The position numbers and the translations under genes are program-made. From Chryseobacterium sp. CH21 (lineage in GTDB: Bacteria > Bacteroidota > Bacteroidia > Flavobacteriales > Weeksellaceae), in assembly GCF_004119445.1 (NCBI RefSeq), contig NZ_QICI01000019.1, positions 146,889-210,888 of the forward strand: 64,000 nt of DNA, written 5' to 3'. This document shows, piece by piece, positions 35,500-44,799 of the stretch (positions within the stretch are counted from its first letter, which is position 1; each line of letters begins with the position of its first letter). Under the pieces are notes generated by a model. It had not been told where the DNA came from, ran no database searches, and worked only from the letters and a program-made list of their open reading frames with translations.

Positions 35500-35554
35500 T
35501 TCCCCTCCTCCGGAGGGGTGGCAAAAATTCACAGAATTTTTGACGGGGTGGTTT
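35500..35554 (+). repeat. Double-hairpin dispersed repeat, copy 3
   Basis: Near-identical to 32711-32765: CCCCTCC-n3-GGAGGGG, GTGGC, AAAATTC-n3-GAATTTTT, GACGGGGTGG. It stands between two period-7 tracts. Confidence 0.85.
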
Positions 35555-35571
35555 ACAACAATCTCTCACCC

Positions 35572-35627
35572 AAACTTTAAACTTTAAACTTTAAACTTTG
35601 AACCTTAAACTTTGAACTTTGAACTCA
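35572..35627. repeat. Heptamer microsatellite (AAACTTT)n
   Basis: Eight 7-bp units, four exact AAACTTT followed by GAACCTT, AAACTTT, GAACTTT and GAACTCA. It ends exactly at the stop codon of the AraC-type gene on the minus strand. Confidence 0.85.
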
Positions 35628-36512
35628 TTAAGCCTTATATTTCCTCATAAACTGAGTAGGAGTCATTCCGGAGCTTTTCCGGAATACTCTTACAAAGTAG
35701 GAATATTCTTCATATCCTAAACGGAAAGCAATTTCCACAAGGCTTTCATCCAGGTACATCAACATTCTTTTGGCTTCCAGCACTACTCTTTCTGTAATGA
35801 CATCGGTAGCTGTTTTCTGAACAACCGTCTGTACGATTCTATTTAAATGTTTAGATGAAATCCCCATTAAAGAAGAATAATAGGTAATTGATTTCTGTTC
35901 TGCAAAATACTGTTCAATCAAATTTTCAAACTCCTGATAATGTTTAAAATAAGAAAGCCCAGCAGCAGAATCCATGGTATCAAAGTCTCTTGAAAATAGC
36001 CGGGTGGCATTGATAAAAATCCGGGACATTAATGATAAAATCAAACCTTCTTTCATGATATCTTTAGCTTGATGTTCCTTTCCCAACTCTTGAAATAAAA
36101 CAACATTTTTCTCCAGTTCCGAACTATCCAGTTGAAGTTTTCTTGGAAAAGATACAGATCCGAAAAAAGGAAAATTTCTCAGTTTCTGATTCACATAATG
36201 CATTTCATAAAATTCTTGCGAACAAAAGAAAATATAGCCTTCTATATCTTCGGAAAGTTCCCAGCTGTGGATCTGTCCCGGTGACAAAAAGAAAAAGCTG
36301 CCTTCAGAAACATCATATTTCTGAAAATCAATCTCGTGTACTCCTGTTCCTTTGGTAAAAAGAACCGCAGCATAGAAATCATGCCTGTGAGGTTTTTCAA
36401 TATGACGATGTCCTACTACCAAATGGTTTTTCATGGTATTAAAATAGAAATCTGAAGTATTTTTACCCGCCTGGAAAAGATTGATATGAAGAACTGAGAT
36501 CGGATTCATCAC
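35628..36512 (-). CDS. AraC-family transcriptional regulator
   Basis: A 294-residue regulator with an N-terminal cupin (GHRHIEKPHRHDFYAAVLFT and FLSPGQIHSWEL, ~33-85) and a C-terminal AraC domain (SSLMGISSKHLNRIVQTVVQ, then ESLVEIAFRLGYEEYSYFVR and FRKSSGMTPTQF). Start at 36512 (or the next Met). No adjacent target gene is obvious: the downstream neighbour is a convergent ccoG and the upstream one a protease. Confidence 0.9.
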   Translation of the reverse strand: MMNPISVLHINLFQAGKNTSDFYFNTMKNHLVVGHRHIEKPHRHDFYAAVLFTKGTGVHEIDFQKYDVSEGSFFFLSPGQIHSWELSEDIEGYIFFCSQEFYEMHYVNQKLRNFPFFGSVSFPRKLQLDSSELEKNVVLFQELGKEHQAKDIMKEGLILSLMSRIFINATRLFSRDFDTMDSAAGLSYFKHYQEFENLIEQYFAEQKSITYYSSLMGISSKHLNRIVQTVVQKTATDVITERVVLEAKRMLMYLDESLVEIAFRLGYEEYSYFVRVFRKSSGMTPTQFMRKYKA

Positions 36513-36557
36513 TTATATTTATATAGATCGTAAGGATTCACAAATTTAAACAAAAAA

Positions 36558-36580
36558 AGGACCGGTATAGACCGATCCTC
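36558..36580 (-). terminator. Terminator of the reprolysin-like gene
   Basis: On the minus strand AGGA-CGGT / ACCG-TCCT stem with single mismatches, followed by U7. Confidence 0.65.
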
Positions 36581-36604
36581 TTTATCTGTTACAATGAATT
36601 GTTG

Positions 36605-39285
36605 CTATTTAATGACAAGCTTGCTGTTGTAAACTCCTTTTGAAGAATTGATGCTGATCACATATACTCCTTTAGAAACATTTACATTAAACTCTTTGGT
36701 GTTATTTCCTTCACTTTTATACGCTGAAGAATAAACCAGTCTTCCGCTAGCATCAAACATATTCACTTTTACATCTCCTTTTATATTTTGAGATTTAATA
36801 AAGAAATTCCCATCACTTGGGTTTGGATAAATCTTAATATCATCTGCCAATGGAGAATTGGATTCTTTAATTCCTAATGACTGTGTCTGGCGGGTACATA
36901 CCTGAAGTGTCCATCCATTGATGGTTCCGGTATCTCCTGTATAATTATCTGAAGCAAATAATTTCCATTGTCCCTGTGCAGGGTGTCCTACGAAAATACC
37001 CAATGATTCATTGGATTTGGCTTCCCCTTGAATAGGAGTAGCACAAACAACTGCGTTTCCTGTATCACTGAACGTAGCTGTTATATTATCCTGAGAACCA
37101 CACTGTCTGTGCCAGATAAGAGCAGATGTTCCCAAAGGACCTTCTATTCCTAATGAAACATCACTTACATAGGTATGAGTAACGGAAGGCGTTACTTTAA
37201 TTTTTGTAATAATCCCAGGATTGTTAACCGTCATAGGCGCTGAAACCATAGGTGAAGCAATGGCAGCAGTTCCTCCAGGGCCATCCGTAATAGGAACAGC
37301 AGGACCTCCATAAGTATAGGTAGTACAGTTTTCTCCTTCTACACTATAATCAATCACGAAACTAGGGCTTACTGCATAATAGATATTTCCTACAGCTTCT
37401 ACCATAATATAGGCATTCGTAGCAGTAGATCCTGCCGGAATTGCAACCTGCTCGCTTCCATCGTTAGGAGTATTGGCTGCAATAGTAGTAAATGTCTGTC
37501 CTCCGTCTGTAGATAATTTAATATTTACATTCGCTGTACTTACAGGTGCTTGTGTAGTATTGGCTACATCCCATGTCACATTAACTGTTGATCCTGAACT
37601 TGCAGACTGGCCAAATGCAGGAGCAGTCACTTTAAACGGTCCGGAAGCATTATTTACCGTGATCATCATGGCATCCTTACTGGTTTGAGGAGCTGTAATA
37701 CTGTTGTTTCTTACAGTCAGTGCGAAATTAAGGTTTCTTCCTACTCCTGAAACCGTTTCCCACTTAGTAGTAAGAACTCCAGCCAATACTTTATTGAAAT
37801 CCGGGAAATATCTTACCGGAGTGCTTACCGGGCTTATAGATCTGAATGTTGGACCCGTTGGTTTGTTCAGATAAGGAATAGAATTATTTCCTGTTTGAGC
37901 CGAACCTGAATCCATCTGTTCCCAGGTATAGGTATAAGGTGCTGTATTGACATCTGTAGAAGTTCCTTTAAGGACAAATGCGGTAGATTTTGGAATAACA
38001 TAATCTGCACCTGCATTGATGGATGGCGCCGGATCTGCAAAAGGAGTATTGGCACCACAGGCAACACTGTTTATGTTTGTTTTAATTTCCTGTACACTGA
38101 ATCCATGGAAATAATCATTGGAATTGAATTGTACATCATAGTTACTTGTAATTCCGGTATAAGCCATAATAGTAGAACCACTACCCGGCTCCACTAATGA
38201 CGCCAGATTACCAGATGCTGTACTGTAACTGAATGTGTGGTTAGCTCCTAACTGATGCCCCATTTCGTGGGCTACATAATCGATGTCAAAATTATCTCCT
38301 TCCGGATAATTGCTGGCTGTCCATCCCATTGCTTTCGTGGCATCATCGCAGATATCACCTGGTGCATACCCGTTACCGTCTTCACGGTCAAAAATATGTC
38401 CCATATCATAGTTAGCTGCCCCAATTAAGTTGGTAATGGCATTCTGTCCGGCCTGATTTTGTTCTCCAGAGGCTGTGTAAGGATAACCAGGTGCAGATGA
38501 ACTCACATAGATTACGGCATCATTATTCGCTACCAGATTAAAATGAAGGGAAAGATCTTTCTCAAAAACACCGTTCAGACGGGTCAGTGTTGTATTCATG
38601 GCTGCTAAAACAACAGCCTTCTTTTGTGCATCTGTTGCTCCGGAAGGTGTTCCCGCTGCCGTAAGATGATACTGTGCATATTCATTGGTACAGGTTATGG
38701 CCAGTCTGAAAACATTAAACCCTGCCATTTTTTATTGGCAGCATTGTTTTTTTTTTCGGAATTTTTGACCTCAGATGTATTGGGTGTAAGACATTCAAAA
38801 GGTTCTTTGTCCTGCCCTCTTCTTGCATTGGAATCAAAAACAGCGTATACAGATCTGTCTTCAGTGTATGGTTCGATAAATTCAGAGATTCCTGATCTTG
38901 TTGTCATAGATGAAAAACCAACCGGTGAAAGACTGAATCTTACATATACAGAAGGATCTTCCAATCCTGCTCCTACATACGATCTGATATCCGGAAATTT
39001 AGCTTGTAATTCAGGAGCCATATTGGAATATTCCCACACTTGAAATTTTTCAAGCTTTCCATTGGCAGAAGGAAGGGAAATAACCACTCCTTTTTCACTT
39101 GAAAAACGCACAGGAGCATTTTTCAATGATTGTTTAAGCTGGTCAGCATTTAACGCATACAGCCCGGAAAATTCTAATTTTTCCTGTGATTTTTTAACTT
39201 TCTGAGCCCTGACCTCAGTTCTTGTCCACTGTGAAAACCCTAAAAAAGGAATCATCAGTGAGAAAATAAAGAAATAATGTTTCAT
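36605..39285 (-). pseudogene. Reprolysin-type zinc metalloprotease, T9SS cargo, frameshifted
   Basis: Two frames make one protein of about 893 residues. The N-terminal piece (start 39285, signal MKHYFFIFSLMIPFLGFSQ) holds the propeptide. The second piece contains the M12B-like zinc motif HEMGHQLGANHTF, a fibronectin/Ig region, a proprotein-convertase P-like domain and a type A T9SS sorting tail (IKIYPNPSDGNFFIKS to NSKLVIK). The frames join at the T6 run 38728-38733 (coding A6). One extra A gives ANKKMAGFNVFRLAITC; as given, the first frame ends 11 codons on. All functional motifs are intact on both sides, so a sequencing indel or recent mutation is favoured. Confidence 0.88.
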
Positions 39286-39419
39286 ATCATAATAGTTTGG
39301 GTTGAATGTGACTAAGATATTAAAAAATCAGATTTATTTTTAATTTTTTCTCACTTCTTCATGAATAAAATACATTCCTCTTTTGAAATGAAAGTCATAC
39401 AGCACTTTTTACAATATAT

Positions 39420-39451
39420 TTGGCTACAACTTTAAAAAATTTTTATCTTTG
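39420..39451 (+). promoter_or_regulatory. Promoter of the MerR-type gene
   Basis: TTG (39420-39422) and TATCTTTG (39444-39451) lie 21 bases apart. The box overlaps the codon at 39449, ruling that out as the start and supporting the ATG at 39470. Confidence 0.8.
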
Positions 39452-39469
39452 AAGTTTAGGAGTTGTAAA

Positions 39470-39814
39470 ATGAAAATAAATTTACCTGATAAACTGTATT
39501 ATTCTATAGGAGAAGTAGCCAAAGCATTCGATGTAAACACTTCATTAATACGCTACTGGGAACAGGAATTCCCAATTATCAAACCTAAAAAGAACAGAAA
39601 AGGCAACCGATATTTCACTCCTGAAGATATCAAAAACCTTCAGATGATCTACCATCTGGTAAAGGAAAAAGGATATACTCTGGACGGAGCCCGTATCGCT
39701 TTGACTACCAACAGTAAAATTTCTGAAACGATTACCCTCATTGACCGCCTGGAATTTGTAAAAGCCGAACTCATTAAGCTAAAAGAGTCTTTAGGAGAAA
39801 GAGATGGTGAATAG
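39470..39814 (+). CDS. MerR-family transcriptional regulator
   Basis: A 114-residue single-domain protein beginning MKINLPDKLYYSIGEVAKAF, with the MerR winged helix-turn-helix (VNTSLIRYWEQEFPIIKPKK, RYFTPEDIKNLQMIYHLVKE) and a short coiled-coil dimerisation tail. There is no effector-binding domain. Similar short MerR proteins are conserved in Flavobacteria; target unknown. The upstream reading frame is excluded because it overlaps the promoter. Confidence 0.88.
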   Translation: MKINLPDKLYYSIGEVAKAFDVNTSLIRYWEQEFPIIKPKKNRKGNRYFTPEDIKNLQMIYHLVKEKGYTLDGARIALTTNSKISETITLIDRLEFVKAELIKLKESLGERDGE

Positions 39815-39830
39815 TTTCTTTGAAAATATA

Positions 39831-39866
39831 AAAACCTCCGCTGCAATGAATTGCAGCGGAGGTTTT
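39831..39866 (+). terminator. Terminator after the MerR gene
   Basis: Perfect AAAACCTCCGCTGCAAT with its complement (loop GA-type), T-run after. Confidence 0.92.
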
Positions 39867-39893
39867 ATTTAAAGTCTATGAGAAAACACAATC

Positions 39894-40264
39894 AATAGTT
39901 ACTTTCACAACATACTCTACCCCCTTGGGTAAGGGGGGATATCCGGTTATATAAGGAGCTAAAGGGAGTTCTATAACAGTCTCTAGCTACTTTGATTAAG
40001 GCGAGAGGTACTTATACAAATAGCGAGAGACAGTTGACTAAGTGGCTAAAGGTACTTATGAACTGTCGAGAGACACTTTATGAAGTGGTTGGAGAGGTTT
40101 GTTATATTGTCTGGAGGGACTTTCCAGTTGGCTGGAGGCGGTTTACGAAATCGTCACAGCAAATTAATGAGCGCCTGCAGACACTTACTAGAGTGGCGGA
40201 AAGCACTTCCGAACCTGTTGAAGACAGTTTATAAAGTAGTTCCCGACACTTTAATAAGTATAAC
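39894..40264. repeat. Degenerate ~22-bp tandem array with ACTT-n4-AAGT dyads
   Basis: About 15-17 head-to-tail units of 21-23 bp. Examples are 40003-40024, 40025-40046, 40047-40067, 40068-40089, 40090-40111, 40112-40132, 40175-40196, 40220-40241 and 40242-40264. The unit shape is roughly GRGAGRSACTTnnnnAAGTGGY. The best unit is 40068-40089 with a perfect CACTT-TATG-AAGTG dyad. The leftmost units (39894-39937, including CCCCCTT-GGGT-AAGGGGG) are weaker. The varying length breaks any reading frame, so it is not a protein repeat. It lies between the MerR terminator and the promoter of the XRE-type gene. Confidence 0.75.
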
Positions 40265-40312
40265 AGGAATATTTTACCTGATATTTTTTAACCTTTACTT
40301 TACAGAATGTAT

Positions 40313-40320
40313 TATCTTTG
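40313..40320 (+). promoter_or_regulatory. -7 promoter element of the XRE-type gene
   Basis: TATCTTTG lies 22 bp before the ATG; predicted leader about 19 nt. No -33 TTG; the array ends 48 bp upstream of the box, where an activator could bind. Confidence 0.55.
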
Positions 40321-40342
40321 AATCTTCACAAATTGATTAAGA

Positions 40343-40747
40343 ATGGACTATAAAATACATCAGGGAAGAAATGTAAAACGTTTTAGAGAAATGCTGGGAA
40401 TAAAGCAGGAAGCATTAGCTCATGATTTAGGCGATGACTGGAACCAAAAAAAGATTTCTTTACTTGAACAAAAAGAAACCATCGAAAACCAACTGCTAGA
40501 AAAAATATCCGAAGTATTGAAAATTCCTGTAGAAGCTTTTCAAAATTTTGATGAGGAACAGGCTGTGAATATAATTGCTAATACGTTTGGAGAACATGGT
40601 ATTGGATATCAGAGAAATGATAATCCTATCTTCAATCCAATTGAGCAAGTAATAAAACTCCACGAAGAAAAAATTGCGTTGTATGAACGTATGCTGAAAG
40701 AAAAGGATGAAATGATGAGCAGACTGGAAAAGTTGCTTGAAAAATAA
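40343..40747 (+). CDS. XRE-type helix-turn-helix protein
   Basis: A 134-residue protein. Residues ~5-65 are a Cro/C1-type HTH (GRNVKRFREMLGIKQEALAH, WNQKKISLLEQKETIEN, ISEVLKIPVEAF). A central stretch follows (NIIANTFGEHGIGYQRNDNP), then a charged coiled coil (~95-134, EKIALYERMLKEKDEMMSRL). The coiled coil suggests dimers or oligomers. It lies directly downstream of the 22-bp-period array and is a natural candidate to bind it. Monocistronic with its own terminator. Confidence 0.85.
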   Translation: MDYKIHQGRNVKRFREMLGIKQEALAHDLGDDWNQKKISLLEQKETIENQLLEKISEVLKIPVEAFQNFDEEQAVNIIANTFGEHGIGYQRNDNPIFNPIEQVIKLHEEKIALYERMLKEKDEMMSRLEKLLEK

Positions 40748-40760
40748 AAGATAAAAGATA

Positions 40761-40790
40761 AAAACCACTGCTGGAGCAGTGGCTTTGTTT
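40761..40790 (+). terminator. Terminator after the XRE-type gene
   Basis: Stem CCACTGC / GCAGTGG with loop TGGA, preceded by A4 and followed by a T-rich stretch. Confidence 0.8.
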
Positions 40791-40971
40791 TATTTGTGGA
40801 CACGAGCGAGACTCTCGTGCCAGCAGGGGATAGTGAAACAATAAAAAGTCAACTATTAAAATTGGCTTTATTTACTTAAATCTTTACACCTACATGGTGG
40901 TGGAGCACCTTTAAAATTAGTACTATCAAAATGTAAATAACTTTTCTTATTATTTCTTTCAATTAATAATG

Positions 40972-41268
40972 TTAAACTGCCTTTTTTTTAGAAACATAAT
41001 CTCCTAACTCAATTTTGTCTTTCCATTGATCAAGCATAGGTAAACAAATTTTACCAAAATTCATATAAGTGTTCATATGATTTAAGGAATCAGCAACTTC
41101 TCCTAAATATTTTTGTTTTTGCATTTCAATAGGAGAAAATTCAGAGACAAAAGAATCTGTTTCTGATTTAAAAAGATCAGATAATCCTTTTTCATAATTA
41201 AAATAAATAAATAAAATTAAGAATCCAATCAAAGAAATGAAAAATAAAGGTTTATTATTTTTTAACAT
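40972..41268 (-). CDS. Small single-pass membrane protein after the RHS gene
   Basis: A 98-residue protein with one N-terminal membrane helix ([20 protein letters not shown], ~7-26) and a charged, mostly helical remainder. I recognise no family. Its start overlaps the end of the RHS gene by 14 bp, so the two are translationally linked. It is AT-richer than the RHS body, as is the RHS C-terminal tail. Its position fits an immunity protein or a membrane partner specific to that tail, but nothing in the sequence proves this. Confidence 0.7.
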   Translation of the reverse strand: MLKNNKPLFFISLIGFLILFIYFNYEKGLSDLFKSETDSFVSEFSPIEMQKQKYLGEVADSLNHMNTYMNFGKICLPMLDQWKDKIELGDYVSKKKAV

Positions 41269-44200
41269 TTATATTAATTTTAGATGGGTTAGTTCCAAAT
41301 AACTTTGTTGTACCATATTGGTATGATAGTCCCAAACCAATTGGATTTGTTCCTATACCAAAAGTTGTATATCCTTTAGCCCCATTATTATTTAATCCAA
41401 AATTACTAGGCTTCATATCTCTAAGTTGAAACTTCCCATCATAGTCAGTTCCCCCATAGGAAGCGTTTATAAAAGGTATTCCGCCCGAATACCCCATACC
41501 ATTTCCTGCAAAGTCTTCAACTTTAAAATGATGACCAGCGGCAGGAGTAACACTATACATACTTAAAGACGGCCCTACATCATAACCTACTCCGTAATTT
41601 ATGTTAAAATAAAAAGAACTTCCATTAGTATTATCTGCCGAAACATAACCTAATGCAGCAGACCACCCTTGTCCTACTATACTACTATATCTAAATTCAA
41701 CTCCCATTCCTCCTGATCCTGCTAATTGTAAATTATTAACCGTTGCTAGCATCTGGCTATCAGGGTTAACCCCAACCTGGGTTCCTGCTCCAGTTGTAAA
41801 AGACTCTGTCATTACATTTCCGCTAGAATCAGTTGCCACACCAGAAGCATCTAAAGTATATTGATAATTTTGATTACCCTTACTATCTGTTCCTGTTATT
41901 GTTAAAGCATCATTATATTCTTGAGCTCCAGTATATTTTTTATCCTTAGCATCTTGTAATGAATGAACATCTTTATCATATGTCCAAGATGTTTTCCCAT
42001 CAACAACTGACTTAATCCATCCAGTACCTTCTCTTCCATCTGGGTCTATAAAACTTAAAGGGTTATTAAATGCATAATTATAAGGACTATACCTAGTCAT
42101 CTTCTCCGCTAATGGATCTACTACTCCCCATCTTCCAAGATCAGGCATATAAAATCTCGCTCCATAATCATACATTCCCGTCTCCTGAAGTTCCTTGCCG
42201 TTGTACTTGTAATTATAGCTAGGATTTCCTACGGAAGGATTAGAGATTCCATGTTTCAATCCAAATGGATAATAATTACTTTCTTCAATGATCTCTGTGC
42301 CTGCTCCATTCTTAGCATAGCTTAATCTGACATTTCCTAAATGGTCAGTATAATTGTAAATATACTTATTATTTTCAAAGTTAAAATAACCTTCTGAAGT
42401 AGAAACAAATTTTAATGAAGGAGGTAACGGCAGACTGGTTTCTCCTGTTTCTCTATTATCATACTGAAAGCCATCTAAATAATTGGTCTCAATATTACCT
42501 AAGAACGGAGTGTATTTTTTAGCAACTTTTACCCCATCTGCTCTATAAATGTATTGAATATTTTTTGATATAATACCTTTCTTCCCTGCAGAAATAGTAA
42601 CAGAATAAGGCAGATTCAGATAATTATACTTTATTTCACTGATGTCTTTATCCTTGTGATTAATCATATTGCCATTATCATCATAGGAGATTTCATTACC
42701 TCCTACAGGATATCCTGTGTTATTAAGGTAGGCATCTGATACTTTAGTAAGCTTATTCCCTGTGTAAGTATACACCAGATTATCAATCGCTAAAGCGGTA
42801 GCGCTCCCTGAAAGAGCTTCCTGAGTCCTTACCAGATTCAGAATATTTCCATTTACATCATAAGCCAGAAGCTCATTATATTCTTTCCCGGAAGGGTTGG
42901 TATCTTTTTGATAGAAACCTGCGGTAAGCCTGTTCAGGGTATCATATACATAACCGTATCTTCTCAGATTACTATTGGAATCTGTGGACGTTTTCCAATC
43001 AACCTCTGCTATATTTCCGTTGTATTTAGGTTGTACCTTGTAGTTGGAATAATCTGTATTGGGAACTTCCAGACCTTCTACTTTGTTGTATTTTATTTCA
43101 TAACCAAAAAGGCTTGCTCCTAAGTTTTTAGGATCATTAATTTTGGTCATCCATCCACGGATGTTATAGGCATAACTGATATTCTGTAATGGGCTGGCAA
43201 GCGTTCCTCCCACTTTTTTACTTGTAAGCTGCGAAAGTTCATTATAGTTATTTTGGGCAAGAATTTCTACAGGGTTACTATCCACCTGATGTTTATGAAC
43301 CAGCAACCTGTTTTGATTATCATATTCAAAAGTTTCTGTAATGACTCTTTCCGCGTCTGAATTTAACCGCTTATGTCTGGTAATCGTTTGTTGTGGCAAT
43401 CCTGCAAAATCAAGTTTGGATTCTGTATGGGTATACCCTCCTAAATAATTGATCGAATGGCTTCCAATGGCTCTTCCTTTCTGATCATAGTAGGTATAGT
43501 TCTTTGTCCAGTTATCATCTTCTATATTCTTTACAAAGCTCATTACGGGAAGCCCTTTTGTACTTCTTCCATCAGCTGTAGGAGTTTCTGTCAATAAAGG
43601 TTCTCCCTGAATACTTGTAGGAAATGAAGGATTAAAACTATACCCAGGATAGTTATCATAGTAATTAACAGACAGAATATTTTCAGGGATAAAATAGACA
43701 GCGGTATAATAGATATTGATTCCATTTCTGAAAAATCCCGTAGAATGGCGTGCATCATAAATAACCAAATCTTTAATCTGGTCCTGGATCGTATTTCTGG
43801 CATCTGTTGAACTGAATGTTCCGGTATAGGCTACTCTTCCAAACTGATCATATTTGGTCATCAGCCATTTACCCAATCCTCTCATATTAGCATCCTGGGT
43901 AAGCATCAACCTATCGGTTTTATCATATACCATAAATTCCCAGCCTTTACCAGGAAGCTTTTTTTCTACTAACCTGCCTCTTCCATCATAGCGATACTGA
44001 TAACATAATGTATCAAGTAAATCATCCGTGAGAGGCTTATGAACAGCCAAAGGAGGAATTACAAAAGCCAGCTGGTCATATTCATTGTAAACATAATATG
44101 TATCTATATGTTCTGCAGAACTCTTCACTTTTCTCACCAATACAACCTGACCTCTTCCGTTTTTAAATTCTATCGTTTCATTGCCATCTTCATCTTTTAC

Positions 44201-44794
44201 TGAATTTTTATAGAGCTGGTTAGGCGCATAGATCGTGGCTGAGGAGAGTTCCGGTTTACTTTTTGTGGCTCCATCTACCCAAGTAGTGGTGGTAATGTAC
44301 TGATATACCTCATTAAATCCGTTGGCGTCATATTCAAATTTAACAGGTTTAGTGCTCCAATCAGTACCTACCTGAATTTGCTGCTGAATCCTGTCTAAAG
44401 GTGAGTTTTCCAGAATCTTCTCAGAATAGATTTTCTCTGTACCATAAGGGGTACTGCTTACATTACTCAAAGGATCCGGGGTAAGGGCTCCGTTCAGCGT
44501 TCCGCCTTGAGGAATAGGAAGATATTCCTGAACCTGCCTTCCGAACTGGTCATATTTTATTGGTGTAACCACATCTTTTCCTAATGGAGATGCTTTTACG
44601 TTAACAATTTGTTTTGGCCTTCCAAGTCCATCAAAATACTGAACAGTTTCTGATGATTTTGTAGCCGTCGTTCCGTTATAATCCAGATAGGTTTTGGTCT
44701 GAACATAATTTTCCGTATTAGGAAGCGGGGAAAGCTGGGCGTACGTTATATTAGATAGAAGCAATACTCCTATTGGTATTATTATTTTTTTCAT
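41255..44794 (-). CDS. DUF6443 / RHS-repeat protein with variable C-terminal tail
   Basis: A 1179-residue exported protein: signal peptide ([20 protein letters not shown]), a DUF6443-type N-terminal domain (~30-150; [20 protein letters not shown]), many YD repeats ([28 protein letters not shown]), and the RHS-associated core ([20 protein letters not shown], then [13 protein letters not shown] and [12 protein letters not shown], ~residue 918). About 260 unique residues follow, rich in Gly, Asn, Tyr and Ser and probably all-beta. RHS proteins encapsulate a C-terminal effector in a YD shell. I cannot identify the tail as a known enzyme; it loosely recalls the beta-rich 'polymorphic toxin type 23' tails. 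Confidence 0.85.
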   Translation of the reverse strand: MKKIIIPIGVLLLSNITYAQLSPLPNTENYVQTKTYLDYNGTTATKSSETVQYFDGLGRPKQIVNVKASPLGKDVVTPIKYDQFGRQVQEYLPIPQGGTLNGALTPDPLSNVSSTPYGTEKIYSEKILENSPLDRIQQQIQVGTDWSTKPVKFEYDANGFNEVYQYITTTTWVDGATKSKPELSSATIYAPNQLYKNSVKDEDGNETIEFKNGRGQVVLVRKVKSSAEHIDTYYVYNEYDQLAFVIPPLAVHKPLTDDLLDTLCYQYRYDGRGRLVEKKLPGKGWEFMVYDKTDRLMLTQDANMRGLGKWLMTKYDQFGRVAYTGTFSSTDARNTIQDQIKDLVIYDARHSTGFFRNGINIYYTAVYFIPENILSVNYYDNYPGYSFNPSFPTSIQGEPLLTETPTADGRSTKGLPVMSFVKNIEDDNWTKNYTYYDQKGRAIGSHSINYLGGYTHTESKLDFAGLPQQTITRHKRLNSDAERVITETFEYDNQNRLLVHKHQVDSNPVEILAQNNYNELSQLTSKKVGGTLASPLQNISYAYNIRGWMTKINDPKNLGASLFGYEIKYNKVEGLEVPNTDYSNYKVQPKYNGNIAEVDWKTSTDSNSNLRRYGYVYDTLNRLTAGFYQKDTNPSGKEYNELLAYDVNGNILNLVRTQEALSGSATALAIDNLVYTYTGNKLTKVSDAYLNNTGYPVGGNEISYDDNGNMINHKDKDISEIKYNYLNLPYSVTISAGKKGIISKNIQYIYRADGVKVAKKYTPFLGNIETNYLDGFQYDNRETGETSLPLPPSLKFVSTSEGYFNFENNKYIYNYTDHLGNVRLSYAKNGAGTEIIEESNYYPFGLKHGISNPSVGNPSYNYKYNGKELQETGMYDYGARFYMPDLGRWGVVDPLAEKMTRYSPYNYAFNNPLSFIDPDGREGTGWIKSVVDGKTSWTYDKDVHSLQDAKDKKYTGAQEYNDALTITGTDSKGNQNYQYTLDASGVATDSSGNVMTESFTTGAGTQVGVNPDSQMLATVNNLQLAGSGGMGVEFRYSSIVGQGWSAALGYVSADNTNGSSFYFNINYGVGYDVGPSLSMYSVTPAAGHHFKVEDFAGNGMGYSGGIPFINASYGGTDYDGKFQLRDMKPSNFGLNNNGAKGYTTFGIGTNPIGLGLSYQYGTTKLFGTNPSKININVKK

Positions 44795-44799
44795 CGGTG

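Noticed and set aside
37473..37688. Antisense frame inside the reprolysin-like gene (71 codons)
   Set aside because: It lies wholly within conserved coding sequence on the other strand and has no independent signals.
4801..38733. Programmed ribosomal frameshifting at the disrupted genes
   Set aside because: The sites (coding A5, A4 and A6) lack a canonical slippery heptamer with a downstream structure, and the genes (transporter, CoA-transferase, protease) are not known to use it; a single missing base is simpler.
39894..40264. CRISPR array
   Set aside because: Units are contiguous without unique spacers, repeats are highly degenerate, and no cas genes are nearby.
39992..40340. Open frames of 80 and 86 codons (39992-40234, 40080-40340) over the 22-bp-period array
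   Set aside because: They run through non-multiple-of-3 repeat units, have no promoter or ribosome site of their own, and their translations share no repeated pattern; the DNA period explains the region better.
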